A DNA stretch of 64,000 bases from Pseudomonas sp. MM223 (GTDB lineage Bacteria; Pseudomonadota; Gammaproteobacteria; Pseudomonadales; Pseudomonadaceae). The stretch covers positions 291,501-355,500 of the forward strand of contig OX352322.1 in the NCBI GenBank assembly GCA_947090765.1, given 5' to 3'. Below are positions 20,034-30,893 of the stretch, piece after piece. How positions within the stretch are numbered: position 1 is the first letter of the stretch; every line of letters starts with the position of its first letter. The position numbers and the translations under genes are program-made. Below the pieces are notes generated by a model. That model saw only the letters and a program-made list of their open reading frames with translations, was not told the DNA's origin and ran no database searches.

Positions 20034-20250
20034 ATGACCATCAAAGCCATCAACGTCCGCAACCAGTTCAAAGGCACCGTGAAAGAAATCCTCGAAGGCC
20101 CGGTACTGTCGGAAATCGACGTGCAGACCGCCTCGGGTATCGTGACCTCGGTCATCACCACCCGTTCTGTGAAAGAGCCTGGAATTGCAGGTTGGCAGCG
20201 AAGTGATTGCTTTCGTGAAATCGACTGAAGTGTCTATCGCCAAGCTGTGA
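20034..20250 (+). pseudogene. ssuF: SsuF molybdopterin-binding (TOBE/Mop) protein, frameshifted
   Basis: A small Mop-domain protein. The first 48 residues (MTIKAINVRNQFKGTVKEIL... to TTRSVKE) are in one frame and the rest (LELQVGSEVIAFVKSTEVSI, then AKL and stop) in the next. Removing one C at 20178-20179 turns GAGCCTGGAA into GAGCTGGAA and gives a 71-residue protein. In P. putida S-313 ssuF was reported as needed for growth on sulfonates. The insertion is the same kind as in tcyJ, which argues for a sequencing artefact. It lies 40 bp after ssuB with GAAGGAA as ribosome site. Confidence 0.85.
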
Positions 20251-20264
20251 TGAAAATGGCCAAT

Positions 20265-20373
20265 GGGGCTGCTTTGCAGCCCAATCGCCGGCAAGCCAGC
20301 TCCCACAGGTACTGCACAAGTTTCAAGCCTTGTGTTGTGCCTGTGGGAGCTGGCTTGTCGGCGATGAGGCCTT
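20265..20373. repeat. REPIN, type CGCCGGCAAGCCAGCTCCCACA
   Basis: Inverted REP pair between the convergent ends of ssuF and the tetR-type gene. The left arm is preceded by the foldback GGGGCTGCTTTGCAGCCC. Confidence 0.83.
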
Positions 20374-20378
20374 TAAAT

Positions 20379-21005
20379 CTAGCGCTTGGCTAGAAACGGC
20401 GGCAGATACAACCCCAGATACGCCTCGAACACCCGCTTGCCCTCTTCGGCCATACGCGGGGTGATCGCCTCGTGCAACTGCACCGATCGCGCATACACCC
20501 GGTCGCTCAGCTCCATGGCCAGGGCAAACACATCCACATCCAGCGGCATCACCGGCAGGTGGAAATGCTGGTCGAACAGCTTGTGCATCAAGTCGCCCAG
20601 TTCCATGTCGTGCTGCCGGTCGGCCTGCACCACCTCACTCAGTCCATGCTGGGCCAGGATCAACTGCCGCGCCGCCGCATCCCCGTTATAGATATCAAGC
20701 ATGCGTTCTTCGATCAGCCGTGACAGTTCGTGCCAGGTGCTGAACGTACTGCTGTCGATCGGTGCGCCCAGGGCTTCGCGAAACGCCCGGTGTACATCGG
20801 CAGTCAGCGCTTCCAGCAATGCTGGCACGCTGGCGAAGAAGTGATACACCGACGACGGCGGAATCTGCGCCCGTTCGGCCACGCTGTAGATGGACAACGC
20901 TGCCACCCCTTGCTCAGCCAACAGCTCGCGAGCGGCCGCCAGGATCGCTTCGATCCTGGCCTGGCTGCTGGCGCGTGGCTTGCGCGGGGTGGTGGTGCGG
21001 TTCAT
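20379..21005 (-). CDS. TetR-family transcriptional regulator
   Basis: A 208-residue regulator with an N-terminal helix-turn-helix (residues about 15-62: ARIEAILAAARELLAEQGVA, then AERAQIPPSSVYHFFASVPA). A C-terminal ligand and dimer domain of about 140 residues follows. Its ATG overlaps the stop of gshA (TGATG), so it is co-transcribed with gshA. The effector and targets cannot be read from the sequence; a link to glutathione or fatty-acid-type ligands is only a guess. Confidence 0.85.
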   Translation of the reverse strand: MNRTTTPRKPRASSQARIEAILAAARELLAEQGVAALSIYSVAERAQIPPSSVYHFFASVPALLEALTADVHRAFREALGAPIDSSTFSTWHELSRLIEERMLDIYNGDAAARQLILAQHGLSEVVQADRQHDMELGDLMHKLFDQHFHLPVMPLDVDVFALAMELSDRVYARSVQLHEAITPRMAEEGKRVFEAYLGLYLPPFLAKR

Positions 21006-22596
21006 CAGTTGCTGATCGCCAGGATGCTGGCCTGGTAGGCGCCGACGAACAGGTCGAAGTCACCGACCTCCTCCTGTTCCAGCTCGGACTGCTTGGTGAG
21101 CGATTCGCGGGCCAGTGTTTCGAACGCCTGTTGCTGTTCGTTGCTCAGTGGTTGCTCGCGGAACGTTTCGGCGTGGACCCGGCTTTGGCGCAGGGAGAAC
21201 TGGATGAAGGTTTCGTCGTGCTCGGTCATGCGTGCCAGCACCTGGGCCGACGGCGTCAGTGCAGCGTCATCGACCTTGGCCTGCTGGGCATCCAGGGCTT
21301 TGGCGTGGGCGTCGCCGCCTTGCGCCTGGTCAAGCAGGTCGGCCAGTGGCCGGATTCGCTCGATCAGCTCGCTGGCCCAATCCTTCAGGGTGATCGGCTG
21401 GCCATTACGATGCAGCTCCAGGCCCGGGCGACGGCCTTCTTTGACCACGGTCAGGAAGTTGTTGGTGCACTGGCCGCATTCGCCGTTGTCCAGCTGCGGG
21501 CTGTCTTCCAGTGCGCAGAACAGCAGGAACGCATCGAGGAAGCGCGCCTCGGGCAGGTCGATGCCCACCGGCAGGAACGGGTTGATGTCCAGGCAACGCA
21601 CTTCCACATACTGCACGCCGCGCGAGGTCAGGGCCTGGATCGGCCGCTCGCCGGTGTAGGTAACCCGCTTGGGACGGATGTTCGAGTAGTACTCGTTTTC
21701 AATCTGCAGGATGTTGGTGTTCAGCTGCACCCACTCGCCGTCCACGTGCGTACCGACCTCGACGTAAGGCGGGTAGGGCGTGCCCACGGCCTTGCGCAGG
21801 CTGTCGGTGTAGCTGGCCAGGTTGTTGTAGCACGGCGTCAGGCCGGCCTGGGCGTTGCTCTGGTAGCCCAGGTCGCTCATGCGCAAGCTGGTGGCGTAGG
21901 GCAGGAACAGGGTTTCGGCGTCCAGCTCTTCGAGTTGGTGCGGGCGGCCACGCAAAAAGCCTTTGTCCAAGGCTGGCGACGCGCCGAACAGGTACATCAG
22001 CAACCAGCTGTAGCGGCGGAAGTTGCGGATCAGGGCAATGTAGGCCGACGACTGGTAGTCGCGGTTGTCTTGCGTGCTGCCTTCGGCTTCGCGCAGCAGC
22101 GGCCACAGGGCTTCGGGCAGCGAGAAGTTGTAATGGATACCGGCGATGCACTGCATGGTGCGGCCGTAGCGCAGGGCCAGGCCCTTGCGGTAGACGTGCT
22201 TGAGCTTGCCGATGTTCGGCTGCCGTACTCGGCGATCGGGATGTCCTCCTCGGCCGGCAGCGTGCACGGCATCGACGGGCTCCACAGGTACTCGTCGCCC
22301 AGCTTGCTGTAGACGAAACGGTGGGTCTGTTCGAGGCTTTCGAGCACTTTGGCCGGGTCGGGCAGGGCTGGGGTAATGAACTCCAGCAGCGACTCGGAAT
22401 AATCGGTGGTGATCTGCTCGTTGGTCAGCGCCGACCCCAGGGCTTCCGGGTGCGGGGTCTGGGCCAGGCGACCTTCGTCGGTCACGCGCAGGCATTCGCG
22501 CTCAATACCGTGCAGGCACTGCTTGAGCAGGGGGAGATTGGCGCCGAGCAGGCTCAGGCGGCGGTTGAGGAGTTCGCTCAAGATGTATTCCTTCAC
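21005..22596 (-). pseudogene. gshA: Glutamate-cysteine ligase, frameshifted
   Basis: Catalyses the first step of glutathione synthesis. The N-terminus ([74 protein letters not shown]) is in one frame. From [20 protein letters not shown] to the end it is in another. One missing base near 22218 (GGCAGCCGAAC, expected about GGCAGCTCGAAC) joins them into a protein of about 530 residues, the usual size for proteobacterial GshA. The gene is important for redox balance and the 3' part is fully conserved, so a consensus error is likely. It precedes the tetR-type gene. Confidence 0.87.
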
Positions 22597-22710
22597 GCGT
22601 CAGTCGCCCCAATATGGGGGTAGGAAAGACGGTCTACAAGGGTAGTTGGAAAAGGAACTGGCGTTGTCGCCTGGTTTACGCGGTTCCGGCATTGCGCAGC
22701 ACCGACTACA

Positions 22711-22827
22711 GGGCCGCTTCGCGCCCCATCGCCGGCAAGCCAGGCTCCCACAAGTGCACCACAATATTCAGGCCTGTGGGAACCTGTGGGAGCCTGGCTT
22801 GCCGGCGATGGGCTGCGAAGCGGCCCC
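22711..22827. repeat. REPIN, type CGCCGGCAAGCCAGGCTCCCACA
   Basis: Inverted REP pair with outer arms GGGCCGCTTCGCGCCCCATC and GATGGGCTGCGAAGCGGCCC. It lies between the thioesterase 3' end and the gshA promoter region. The remaining bases of this 269-bp gap show nothing else clear. Confidence 0.85.
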
Positions 22828-22865
22828 GGCTTTTGCCAAAAATACCGCAGATACGGCTTGGTGAG

Positions 22866-23252
22866 CTAGAGAACCGCGAAGGTTCCTTGCGCTTTTGCCA
22901 CCAGCTTGTCGCCCTGGACTACGTCGGCGTCGACCACCAGGGTACGCCGCCCGGCGTGCAGCACACGGGCGGTGCACAGCACTTCGCCGTCGCTGACGGC
23001 GCGCATGTAGTTGATCTTGCACTCGATGGTGACGCTTTGCTGGTCAAAGCCATGGCTGGCCGAGCAGGCCAGGCCCATGGCGATGTCCACCAGGCTGAAG
23101 ATCGCCCCGCCGTGCAGCTTCTGGCCACGGTTGCGCAAGTGCGGCTCGAGGGCTAGGGCCACTTCTGCAACACCGGTATCCAGGTGTTGCAGGCGGCAGC
23201 CCAGCAGCTGGCTGAAGGCGCTTTCGACGTATTCGCGTGGTACGTCCATCAC
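22866..23252 (-). CDS. PaaI-type hotdog-fold thioesterase
   Basis: A 128-residue single hotdog domain. It has the PaaI/4HBT-type motif [20 protein letters not shown] (about 42-61) and [20 protein letters not shown]. Such enzymes hydrolyse acyl-CoA thioesters; the substrate is not predictable. It starts MMDVP; the second Met is equally possible. Its start overlaps the stop of tex by 4 bp or less, so it is probably in the tex transcript. Confidence 0.85.
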   Translation of the reverse strand: MMDVPREYVESAFSQLLGCRLQHLDTGVAEVALALEPHLRNRGQKLHGGAIFSLVDIAMGLACSASHGFDQQSVTIECKINYMRAVSDGEVLCTARVLHAGRRTLVVDADVVQGDKLVAKAQGTFAVL

Positions 23253-25573
23253 TTCTTCTTCAACTGCTTGGCGTTGGCGAACAGCGACGCCATGGCGTTA
23301 TTGGCCGGTGCGGCAGTGGCGGTTTCACGCGGGCGTTGGGCCTGCTGCTGGCGGTTGCCGCCGTTGCCACGGTTACCACCGCGGTTGCCTTCGACCTTCT
23401 CGCCCGGGGTATCGCTCATGCGCATGGACAGACCGACGCGCTTGCGCGGGATGTCCACTTCCATGACCTTGACCTTGACCACATCGCCGGCCTTGACCGC
23501 TTCACGCGGGTCTTTGATGAACTTCTCCGACAGCGCCGAGATGTGCACCAGGCCGTCCTGATGCACGCCGATGTCGACGAAGGCACCGAAGTTGGTGACG
23601 TTGGTCACCACGCCTTCCAGGATCATGCCGGGCTCCAGGTCCTTGAGGTCTTCGACGCCGTCCTGGAAGGTGGCGGTCTTGAACTCGGGGCGTGGGTCGC
23701 GGCCAGGCTTGTCCAGCTCTTGCAGGATGTCGGTGACAGTCGGCAGGCCGAAGGACTCGTCGGTGAACTTCTTCGGGTCCAGGCGCTTGAGGAAGCTGCT
23801 GTCGCCGATCAGCGAGCGGATGTCGCGGTCGGTACCAGTGGCAATGCGCTGCACCAACGGGTAGGCCTCAGGGTGCACTGCAGAGGCGTCCAGCGGGTTG
23901 TCGCCGTTCATCACACGCAGGAAGCCGGCGGCCTGTTCGAAGGTTTTTTCACCCAGGCGGCTGACTTTTTTCAGCGCTGCACGGGTGGCGAACGGGCCGT
24001 TGGCATCGCGGTGGGCGACGATGTTCTGTGCCAGCGTGGCGTTCAGGCCAGAGATACGGGTCAGCAGCGCCACCGAGGCGGTGTTCACGTCCACACCCAC
24101 GGCGTTCACGCAGTCCTCGACCACGGCGTCCAGGCCACGCGCCAGTTTCAGCTGCGACACATCATGCTGGTACTGGCCGACACCGATGGATTTCGGGTCG
24201 ATCTTCACCAGCTCCGCCAGCGGGTCCTGCAGGCGGCGGGCAATCGACACGGCGCCACGGATGGATACGTCCAGGTCCGGGAACTCACGGGCCGCCAGTT
24301 CTGATGCCGAATACACCGACGCACCGGCCTCGGAGACCATGATCTTGGTGATTTTCAGTGCTGGGTATTTTTTGACCAGTTCGGCCACCAGCTTGTCGCT
24401 TTCGCGGCTGGCGGTGCCGTTGCCGATGGCGATCAGTTCCACCGAATGCTTGGCGCACAGTGCGGCCATGATGGAAAGGGTGCGGTCCCAGTCATTCTTC
24501 GGCGCATGCGGATACACCGTGGTGTAGTCCAGCAGCTTGCCGGTGGCATCGACCACGGCAATCTTGCAACCGGTGCGCAGGCCCGGGTCGAAGCCCAGGG
24601 TGGCGCGCGGGCCGGCGGGGGCGGCCAGCAGCAGGTCGTGCAGGTTGTGGGCGAACACGTTGATCGCCTCGCTTTCGGCGTTGTCGCGCAGCTCGCCGAA
24701 CAGGTCGGTTTCCAGGTGGGTGTACAGCTTGACCTTCCAGGTCCAGCGCACCACCTCGCCCAGCCACTTGTCGGCCGGGCGACTGCGGTTTTCAACGCCG
24801 ACATGGTTGCCGATCATCACTTCACACGGGTGCAGGGTGCCAGGCAGTTCTTCGCCCACTTTCAGCGAAGCGCTCAGCACGCCTTCGTTGCGCCCGCGGA
24901 AGATCGCCAGGGCACGGTGCGACGGGGCATTGCGCAGCAGCTCGTCGTGGGCAAAGTAGTCGCGGAACTTGGCGCCTTCTTCTTCCTTGCCGGCCACCAC
25001 GCGGGCACTGAGCACCGATTCCTGCTTGAGGAAGCTGCGCAGTTTGTCGAGCAGGGCGGCGTCTTCGGCGAAGCGCTCCATGAGGATGTACTTGGCGCCT
25101 TCCAACGCGGCCTTTACATCGGCAACGCCTTTTTCGGCATCGACAAAGCGTGCGGCTTCGCTTTCCGGGGCCAGGGTCGGGTCGTTGAACAGGCCGTCGG
25201 CCAGTTCGCCCAGGCCGGCTTCCAGGGCGATCTGGCCCTTGGTGCGGCGCTTCTGCTTGTACGGCAGGTACAGGTCTTCGAGGCGGGTCTTGGTGTCGGC
25301 CAGCTTGATTTCGCGGGCCAGTTCCGGGGTCAGCTTGCCCTGCTCCTCGATGCTGGCCAGGATGCTGGCGCGACGGTCGTCGAGTTCGCGCAGGTAGCGC
25401 AGGCGCTCTTCCAGATGGCGCAGCTGGGTGTCGTCCAGGCTACCGGTCACTTCCTTGCGGTAACGGGCGATGAAGGGCACGGTCGAGCCTTCGTCCAACA
25501 GGCCCACGGCCGCCTCGACCTGCTGGGGGCGTACGCCCAGTTCCTCGGCGATACGGCTGTTGATGCTGTCCAT
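23249..25573 (-). CDS. tex: Tex-family RNA-binding transcriptional accessory protein
   Basis: A 774-residue cytoplasmic protein. The N-terminal helical region ([20 protein letters not shown]...[18 protein letters not shown]) leads to a YqgF-like nuclease-fold domain ([20 protein letters not shown]), helix-hairpin-helix repeats ([20 protein letters not shown]) and a C-terminal S1 domain ([20 protein letters not shown]). It ends in a Gly/Asn/Gln-rich tail. Tex binds nucleic acids and affects transcription and toxin expression in other species. An upstream in-frame extension of 105 residues overlaps ompR on the other strand and is rejected. Confidence 0.94.
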   Translation of the reverse strand: MDSINSRIAEELGVRPQQVEAAVGLLDEGSTVPFIARYRKEVTGSLDDTQLRHLEERLRYLRELDDRRASILASIEEQGKLTPELAREIKLADTKTRLEDLYLPYKQKRRTKGQIALEAGLGELADGLFNDPTLAPESEAARFVDAEKGVADVKAALEGAKYILMERFAEDAALLDKLRSFLKQESVLSARVVAGKEEEGAKFRDYFAHDELLRNAPSHRALAIFRGRNEGVLSASLKVGEELPGTLHPCEVMIGNHVGVENRSRPADKWLGEVVRWTWKVKLYTHLETDLFGELRDNAESEAINVFAHNLHDLLLAAPAGPRATLGFDPGLRTGCKIAVVDATGKLLDYTTVYPHAPKNDWDRTLSIMAALCAKHSVELIAIGNGTASRESDKLVAELVKKYPALKITKIMVSEAGASVYSASELAAREFPDLDVSIRGAVSIARRLQDPLAELVKIDPKSIGVGQYQHDVSQLKLARGLDAVVEDCVNAVGVDVNTASVALLTRISGLNATLAQNIVAHRDANGPFATRAALKKVSRLGEKTFEQAAGFLRVMNGDNPLDASAVHPEAYPLVQRIATGTDRDIRSLIGDSSFLKRLDPKKFTDESFGLPTVTDILQELDKPGRDPRPEFKTATFQDGVEDLKDLEPGMILEGVVTNVTNFGAFVDIGVHQDGLVHISALSEKFIKDPREAVKAGDVVKVKVMEVDIPRKRVGLSMRMSDTPGEKVEGNRGGNRGNGGNRQQQAQRPRETATAAPANNAMASLFANAKQLKKK

Positions 25574-25790
25574 GTAAACCACCTGACATTTGTAAATACG
25601 GGGGTCGCCTGTGGGCCTTTCGCCCGGCGGCGCTGGATGAAAGCCGGGCATTATACCCATCGCAAACGGCTTGCGGTGATGGCGCCCAGCCAGCTGGAAC
25701 TGGCGCCGGGGGAAAAATCTGCTAACAATGCTCACGCAACGTGCAGCAATGGCTACGCCATAATGCGCGGCGATATCAGAGGAGTTATTC

Positions 25791-26531
25791 ATGACCGGCA
25801 CCGCAAACACCGCAGAAGGTGACAAGATTCTCATCGTCGACGACGATCCGGGGCTTAGCAGCCTGCTGGAACGTTTCTTCACTAGCAAGGGCTACCGTGC
25901 CCGCGCGGTGCCCAACACCGAGCAGATGGACCGCCTGCTGCAGCGCGAGGTGTTCAACCTGGTGGTGCTCGACCTGATGCTGCCAGGCGAGGATGGCCTG
26001 TCTGCGTGCAAGCGCCTGCGCCAGCAGAACAACCAGATCCCGATCATCATGCTCACCGCCAAGGGCGACGAGCTCAGCCGTATCAAGGGCCTGGAACTGG
26101 GCGCTGACGACTACCTGGGCAAGCCGTTCAACCCGGACGAGCTGATGGCCCGGGTCAAGGCAGTGCTGCGTCGTCAGGCCCCTGCCGTGCCGGGTGCACC
26201 GGGCAGTGAGGACGAATCGGTCACCTTCGGCGACTACGAGCTGTCGCTGGCGACCCGCGAACTCAAGCGTGGCGATGAAGTGCACATGCTCACCACCGGC
26301 GAGTTCGCCGTGCTCAAGGCCCTGGTGATGCACGCCCGCGAGCCGCTGACCCGCGACAAGCTGATGAACCTGGCCCGTGGCCGCGAGTGGGATGCACTGG
26401 AGCGCTCCATCGACGTGCAGATCTCGCGCCTGCGCCGCATGATCGAGCCAGACCCGTCCAAGCCGCGTTACATCCAGACCGTCTGGGGCGTGGGCTACGT
26501 GTTCGTGCCAGACGGAAACGCAGGTAAATGA
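25791..26531 (+). CDS. ompR: Osmolarity response regulator OmpR
   Basis: A 246-residue response regulator. The receiver domain (residues 10-125) has acidic pocket DDD at 17-19, phosphorylation site D61 ([12 protein letters not shown]) and conserved K in [11 protein letters not shown] winged-helix DNA-binding domain follows ([40 protein letters not shown]). It has a GAGGAG ribosome site and lies 13 bp before envZ. It controls envelope and osmotic genes when phosphorylated by EnvZ. Confidence 0.94.
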   Translation: MTGTANTAEGDKILIVDDDPGLSSLLERFFTSKGYRARAVPNTEQMDRLLQREVFNLVVLDLMLPGEDGLSACKRLRQQNNQIPIIMLTAKGDELSRIKGLELGADDYLGKPFNPDELMARVKAVLRRQAPAVPGAPGSEDESVTFGDYELSLATRELKRGDEVHMLTTGEFAVLKALVMHAREPLTRDKLMNLARGREWDALERSIDVQISRLRRMIEPDPSKPRYIQTVWGVGYVFVPDGNAGK

Positions 26532-26544
26532 TGCCGCGTCGTCC

Positions 26545-27857
26545 ATGAAAACACCGCTCTGGTTTCCGCAGAGTTTCTTCGCCCGCACCCTGTGGCTGGT
26601 GTTGATAGTCGTCCTGTTCAGCAAGGCCTTGACCCTGGTCTACCTGCTGATGAACGAGGACGTGCTGGTCGACCGTCAGTACAGCCACGGTGTGGCGCTG
26701 ACCTTGCGCGCCTATTGGGCTGCCGACGAAGAAAACCGCGACAAGATTGCCGAGGCGGCAGGCCTTATCCGCGTCACTGGCTCGGGTGTGCCCGAGGGTG
26801 AACAGCACTGGCCCTACAGCGAAATTTACCAACGGCAGATGCAGGCGGAACTGGGCGAAGACACCGAAGTGCGGCTGCGCATTCATGCGCCACCGGCGTT
26901 GTGGGTCAATGCGCCAAGCCTGGGCCCCGGCTGGCTGAAAGTGCCGCTGTACCCGCACCCGCTGCGTGGGCAGAAAATCTGGAACGTGTTGGGCTGGTTC
27001 CTGGCCATCGGCCTGCTGTCCACCGCTTCGGCCTGGATCTTCGTGCGCCAGCTGAACCAGCCGCTCAAGCGCCTTGTGTTCGCCGCTCGCCAGTTGGGCC
27101 AGGGGCGCAGCGTGCGCCTGCCGATCAGCGATACACCCAGCGAGATGACCGAGGTGTACAAGGCCTTCAACCAGATGGCCGAAGATGTCGAGCAAGCCGG
27201 GCGCGAGCGCGAGCTGATGCTGGCCGGGGTGTCCCACGACCTGCGCACACCGTTGACGCGCCTGCGCCTGTCGTTGTCCTTGCTGAACAGCGACAGCGAC
27301 CTGAGTGACGACATGGTTCGCGATATCGAGGACATGGATGCGATCCTCGATCAGTTCCTGGCCTTTATCCGCGATGGCCGTGACGAGCCGGTAGAAGAGG
27401 TTGACCTGGCAGACCTGGTGCGTGAAGTGGTGGCGCCGTACAACCAGCCGAAAGAACGTGTGCGCCTGTGCCTGGAGCCCATCCCGCCGTTCCCGCTGCG
27501 CCGCGTTTCGCTCAAGCGCATGCTGGGCAACCTGATCGGCAACGCCCTGCACCATGCCGGCAAAGGGGTTGAAGTGGCTGCCTATGTGTCGGGTGACGAG
27601 AGTGCGCCGTACGTGGTGCTGAGCGTGCTGGACCGTGGTACCGGGATTGACGAGTCGGAGCTGGAGACCATCTTCAACCCGTTCATTCGTGGGGACCGTG
27701 CGCGGGGCGGCAAGGGCACCGGGCTGGGGCTGGCGATCGTCAAACGGATCGCGGCCCAGCATGGCGGGAATGTGGGCTGCGTAACCGGTCTGGCGGCGGG
27801 ATCGAGGCGCGGGTGCGGTTGCCTTTGGGGCTGCTGCTGCCGCGTAATGCTGTGTGA
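26545..27857 (+). pseudogene. envZ: Osmosensor histidine kinase EnvZ, frameshifted near 3' end
   Basis: A membrane kinase with transmembrane segments near 15-33 and 150-170, HAMP domain, phosphorylation histidine H231 (GVSHDLRTPLTRLRL) and a HATPase domain (GNLIGNALHHAGKG, GTGLGLAIVKRIAAQHGGNV). After GGNV the frame is lost. Adding one A at about 27775 (GTGG-GCTG to GTGGAGCTG) restores the usual ending and a 437-residue protein stopping at 27857. Only the last 26 or so residues are affected. Paired with ompR. Probably a sequence error at a GAGCTG site. Confidence 0.88.
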
Positions 27858-27862
27858 TTGCC

Positions 27863-27968
27863 GGGGCCGCTTTGCGGCCCATTCGCAGCACAAGGCTGCT
27901 CCTACAGGGGATCGCGTACCCGTGTAGGAGCAGCCTTGTGCTGCGAATGGGCTGCAAAGCAGCCGCCA
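27863..27968. repeat. REPIN, type TTCGCAGCACAAGGCTGCTCCTACA
   Basis: Inverted REP pair with foldbacks GGGGCCGCTTTGCGGCCC and GGGCTGCAAAGCAGCC. It lies between the convergent ends of envZ and rimK. Confidence 0.85.
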
Positions 27969-27972
27969 AATC

Positions 27973-28878
27973 TTAGCCTTTACCTTTGGTCCGGGTCTGA
28001 TTCGGCCCGCCGTTCTTCTCCAGGTGCTCGATGATCATCCCGGCCACGTTCTTGCCGGTGGTCACTTCAATCCCCTCCAGGCCCGGTGACGAGTTCACCT
28101 CCATCACCAACGGCCCATGGTTGGACCGCAGGATATCCACACCCGCCACGCTCAACCCCATCACCTTGGCCGCACGAATCGCCGTGATCCGCTCTTCCGG
28201 GGTGATCTTGATCAGGCTGGCGACGCCCCCCCGGTGCAGGTTGGAGCGGAACTCGCCCGGCTTGGCCTGGCGCTTCATCGAGGCAATCACCTTGTCTCCC
28301 ACCACGAAGCAGCGAATGTCGGCGCCGCCAGCCTCCTTGATGTACTCCTGAACCATGATGTTCTGCTTGAGGCCCATGAACGCCTCGATCACCGACTCGG
28401 CCGCCTGGGTGGTTTCGCACAGCACCACGCCGATGCCCTGGGTGCCTTCCAGCACCTTGATCACCAGCGGGGCGCCATTGACCATCTGGATCAGGTCGGG
28501 GATGTCGTCGGGTGAGTGGGCAAAGCCGGTAATCGGCAGGCCGATACCGCGACGTGACAGCAATTGCAGCGAGCGCAGTTTGTCGCGCGAGCGGGCAATG
28601 GCCACCGATTCGTTGAGCGGGTACACGCCCATCATTTCGAACTGGCGCAGCACTGCGCAGCCGTAAAAGGTTACCGAGGCCCCGATGCGCGGGATCACTG
28701 CATCGAAGCCCTCCAGCGGCTTGCCGCGGTAGTGGATCTGCGGCTTGTGGCTGGCAATGTTCATGTAGGCCCGCAGGGTATCGATCACTACCATTTCGTG
28801 GCCACGCTGGGTACCGGCTTCGACCAGGCGGCGGGTGGAATACAGACGCGGATTGCGCGACAGCACAGCGATCTTCAT
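27973..28878 (-). CDS. rimK: RimK, ribosomal protein S6 glutamate ligase
   Basis: A 301-residue ATP-grasp ligase that adds glutamates to the C-terminus of ribosomal protein S6. It has the start [20 protein letters not shown], the ATP-grasp core [37 protein letters not shown], and metal-binding [16 protein letters not shown] Lys/Gly-rich tail ends the protein. Its ATG overlaps the rimB stop by 4 bp. In pseudomonads RimK and RimB act together to remodel ribosomes in response to environment. Confidence 0.93.
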   Translation of the reverse strand: MKIAVLSRNPRLYSTRRLVEAGTQRGHEMVVIDTLRAYMNIASHKPQIHYRGKPLEGFDAVIPRIGASVTFYGCAVLRQFEMMGVYPLNESVAIARSRDKLRSLQLLSRRGIGLPITGFAHSPDDIPDLIQMVNGAPLVIKVLEGTQGIGVVLCETTQAAESVIEAFMGLKQNIMVQEYIKEAGGADIRCFVVGDKVIASMKRQAKPGEFRSNLHRGGVASLIKITPEERITAIRAAKVMGLSVAGVDILRSNHGPLVMEVNSSPGLEGIEVTTGKNVAGMIIEHLEKNGGPNQTRTKGKG

Positions 28879-29357
28879 GCAGCACCTGTGACAGGGGAAA
28901 GGGTGGCCGGAAAGGCCGGTTTGTCTTGTACGTACTTCAAGCCGGGGTTCACCACCAACTGGCCCTGGATCAAGGCCTTGGAACCGAGCAGCAGGCGGTA
29001 GCGCATGTTCTTGCGGCAGGCCAGGGTGAACTCCACCTCCCACACACCATCGCCCAGCGCCAGTGACGTGCGGATGACATAACGGGTCTGGGCCTGGCCG
29101 TTGGAGCTCTTGATGGTTTTCATGGTGACCAGCGGTGCCTCGCAGCGCCGGTGACGCAACTGCACCACCGAGCCCAGGTGTGCGGTGAAACGGACCCACG
29201 GCTGGCCGTCGCGCTCGAACGGTTCCACCTCGGTAGCGTGCAGGCTTGAGGTGCTGGCGCCGGTGTCGATCTTGGCACGCAGCCCGGCCACGCCAAGGTC
29301 GGGCAGGGCGATCCACTCACGCAGGCCGATCACAGTCAAATGGTCAAATGTCTTCAC
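28875..29357 (-). CDS. rimB: RimB-type retropepsin-like protease
   Basis: A protein of about 160 residues with a retropepsin-like motif, [17 protein letters not shown], near residues 24-40, giving the catalytic D-T-G-A. Older annotation calls the family ATP-dependent zinc protease. It trims the glutamate tails added by RimK, next in the operon. I chose the GTG at 29357 ([20 protein letters not shown]), preceded by AGGGTG, because the longer upstream frame overlaps hslR on the other strand. The C-terminal [15 protein letters not shown] is conserved in the family. Confidence 0.85.
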   Translation of the reverse strand: MKTFDHLTVIGLREWIALPDLGVAGLRAKIDTGASTSSLHATEVEPFERDGQPWVRFTAHLGSVVQLRHRRCEAPLVTMKTIKSSNGQAQTRYVIRTSLALGDGVWEVEFTLACRKNMRYRLLLGSKALIQGQLVVNPGLKYVQDKPAFPATLSPVTGAA

Positions 29358-29465
29358 GAAGCGCACCCTGGAATGAGGTGGTGAACTGTAAGCATGGCGG
29401 GGACTTTTTGCATCCGTATGTGAAGGTAGTACAGTTCGATGAAAGACAGAATCCGAGGTAACGGG

Positions 29466-29867
29466 ATGGCACAAAAAGCCGAAGACGACGACAAGGTTCG
29501 CTTGGACAAGTGGCTGTGGGCGGCACGCTTTTACAAGACGCGAGCGCTGGCCAAGGCGGCGATCGAGAGTGGCAAGGTGCATTGCCGCGGCGAGCGTTGC
29601 AAGCCGGGCAAGGAACCGCGGGTGGGCGACGAATTTGTGCTGCGCACCGGGTTCGATGAGCGCACCGTGGTGGTGAAGGCGTTGTCAGTGGTGCGGCGTG
29701 GGGCGCCGGAAGCGCAGGCGCTTTACGAAGAAACCGAAGAAAGCGTGCGTCGCCGTGAACAGGCAGCTGATATGCGCAAGGCAGGGGCCATGGGCGTGAC
29801 CACCGATGGCCGGCCGACCAAAAAGCAGCGGCGGCAGATTCACCAACTGCACGGAAGCTTTGATTGA
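29466..29867 (+). CDS. hslR: Ribosome-associated heat shock protein Hsp15
   Basis: A 133-residue S4-domain RNA-binding protein (VRLDKWLWAARFYKTRALAK, then KVHCRGERCKPGKEPRVGDE). Hsp15 binds stalled 50S subunits that carry nascent chains after heat shock. The start MAQKAEDDDK follows GAGGTAACGGG; an upstream Met adds nine residues without a better ribosome site. A basic C-terminal tail (GRPTKKQRRQIHQLHG) is typical. It is transcribed divergently from rimB-rimK. Confidence 0.92.
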   Translation: MAQKAEDDDKVRLDKWLWAARFYKTRALAKAAIESGKVHCRGERCKPGKEPRVGDEFVLRTGFDERTVVVKALSVVRRGAPEAQALYEETEESVRRREQAADMRKAGAMGVTTDGRPTKKQRRQIHQLHGSFD

Positions 29868-29868
29868 G

Positions 29869-29971
29869 TGGGGCCGCTTTGCGGCCTTTCGCGGCACAAG
29901 GCCGCTCCTACAGGCGATTGCGTACCCCTGTAGGAGCGGCCTTGTGCCGCGATGGGCTGCGCAGCAGCCCC
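29869..29971. repeat. REPIN, type TTCGCGGCACAAGGCCGCTCCTACA
   Basis: Inverted REP pair between the convergent ends of hslR and the PAP2 gene, with foldbacks GGGGCCGCTTTGCGGCC and GGGCTGCGCAGCAGCCC. Confidence 0.85.
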
Positions 29972-29977
29972 GACGAT

Positions 29978-30772
29978 CTAGCGCACTACCGCCAACCGCC
30001 CGACCAACGGTAGCTTGGCTGCGAGGTTGAACAACGGCGCAGTCCACCGCATCAACGCCTCGCTACCCTTGGCCGCCAGCGGCGTGTAATAGCTCCAGCC
30101 CAACGCCAGCACCGCCATCAGCAACCCGCCTATATAGTCATCCTGCCCCCAGTGGGCACCGGCCACCAGGCGCGGCAGCATGAACAGTACCGCCAACCCC
30201 CAGATCACCAGGTACTGCACCAGGCGGCGGCTGAACACGCTCATGAACAGTGCCCAGATCAGCAGCACCGAGGCGTGGTCCCCCGGGAAACTCTTGCTGG
30301 ATCGGTCCTTGAGTTCCCACGCCGCCTCCAGGTTCGGGTAGTAGTCGCTGAGGTGCACCACCTCGTCGAACATCATCGACGGGCTCTTGTGCTGCCACCC
30401 GGCTGCATCCACCCACTTGGAAAACAGCGCGCGAATCACCACTAAGAGGAGTAGCGTGACCAGAAAACCGAAAAATGCCTGGCGAACCTGAGCTGCCTTG
30501 AACACCCAGTCACCACGGATGAGCACTGCCAGCAGGATCAGGCCGACGACGATGTCGAACGGGCGCAGGCTGCCGACGGTCCAGATATAGCGCCATGTGG
30601 TGTTGTCGGCCAGCGGCGCATTCAGGCTGTGGAACAGCCACTCGTCGAAAGTCAGGCACAAGATCTGGCCAATGGGCCATAACCAGAAACACAGTAGAGC
30701 GATGGGAAGCAGCGTACAGGCTGCCAATGGCCCCAAAGACCACCTTGCTTGGAACAGTGGTCGATTGTCCAT
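29978..30772 (-). CDS. PAP2-family membrane phosphatase
   Basis: A 264-residue membrane protein with about six hydrophobic segments. It carries the PAP2 signature: KDRSSKS near 155-161, the SFPGDHAS motif near 161-168 (catalytic His) and RLVAGAHWGQDD near 200-211 (second His and Asp). Family members remove phosphate from lipid or undecaprenyl pyrophosphates, or transfer phosphate to lipid A (LpxT type). Which lipid is used here is open. It is a single-gene unit divergent from hslO. Confidence 0.88.
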   Translation of the reverse strand: MDNRPLFQARWSLGPLAACTLLPIALLCFWLWPIGQILCLTFDEWLFHSLNAPLADNTTWRYIWTVGSLRPFDIVVGLILLAVLIRGDWVFKAAQVRQAFFGFLVTLLLLVVIRALFSKWVDAAGWQHKSPSMMFDEVVHLSDYYPNLEAAWELKDRSSKSFPGDHASVLLIWALFMSVFSRRLVQYLVIWGLAVLFMLPRLVAGAHWGQDDYIGGLLMAVLALGWSYYTPLAAKGSEALMRWTAPLFNLAAKLPLVGRLAVVR

Positions 30773-30893
30773 AAAATACCTCTATTGCAAACAGGAATCG
30801 GAGCGCCTTGTAAGCGCTCTGTCACGGGTTATCGAAGGTTTTTCGACAACCGTTGTAACCATTTTGTCATCATTTTTCAGATAGCCAAAACCT

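Noticed and set aside
30800..30893. Specific sigma-32 promoter for hslO
   Set aside because: No convincing heat-shock -35/-10 pair could be read in the AT-rich upstream region.
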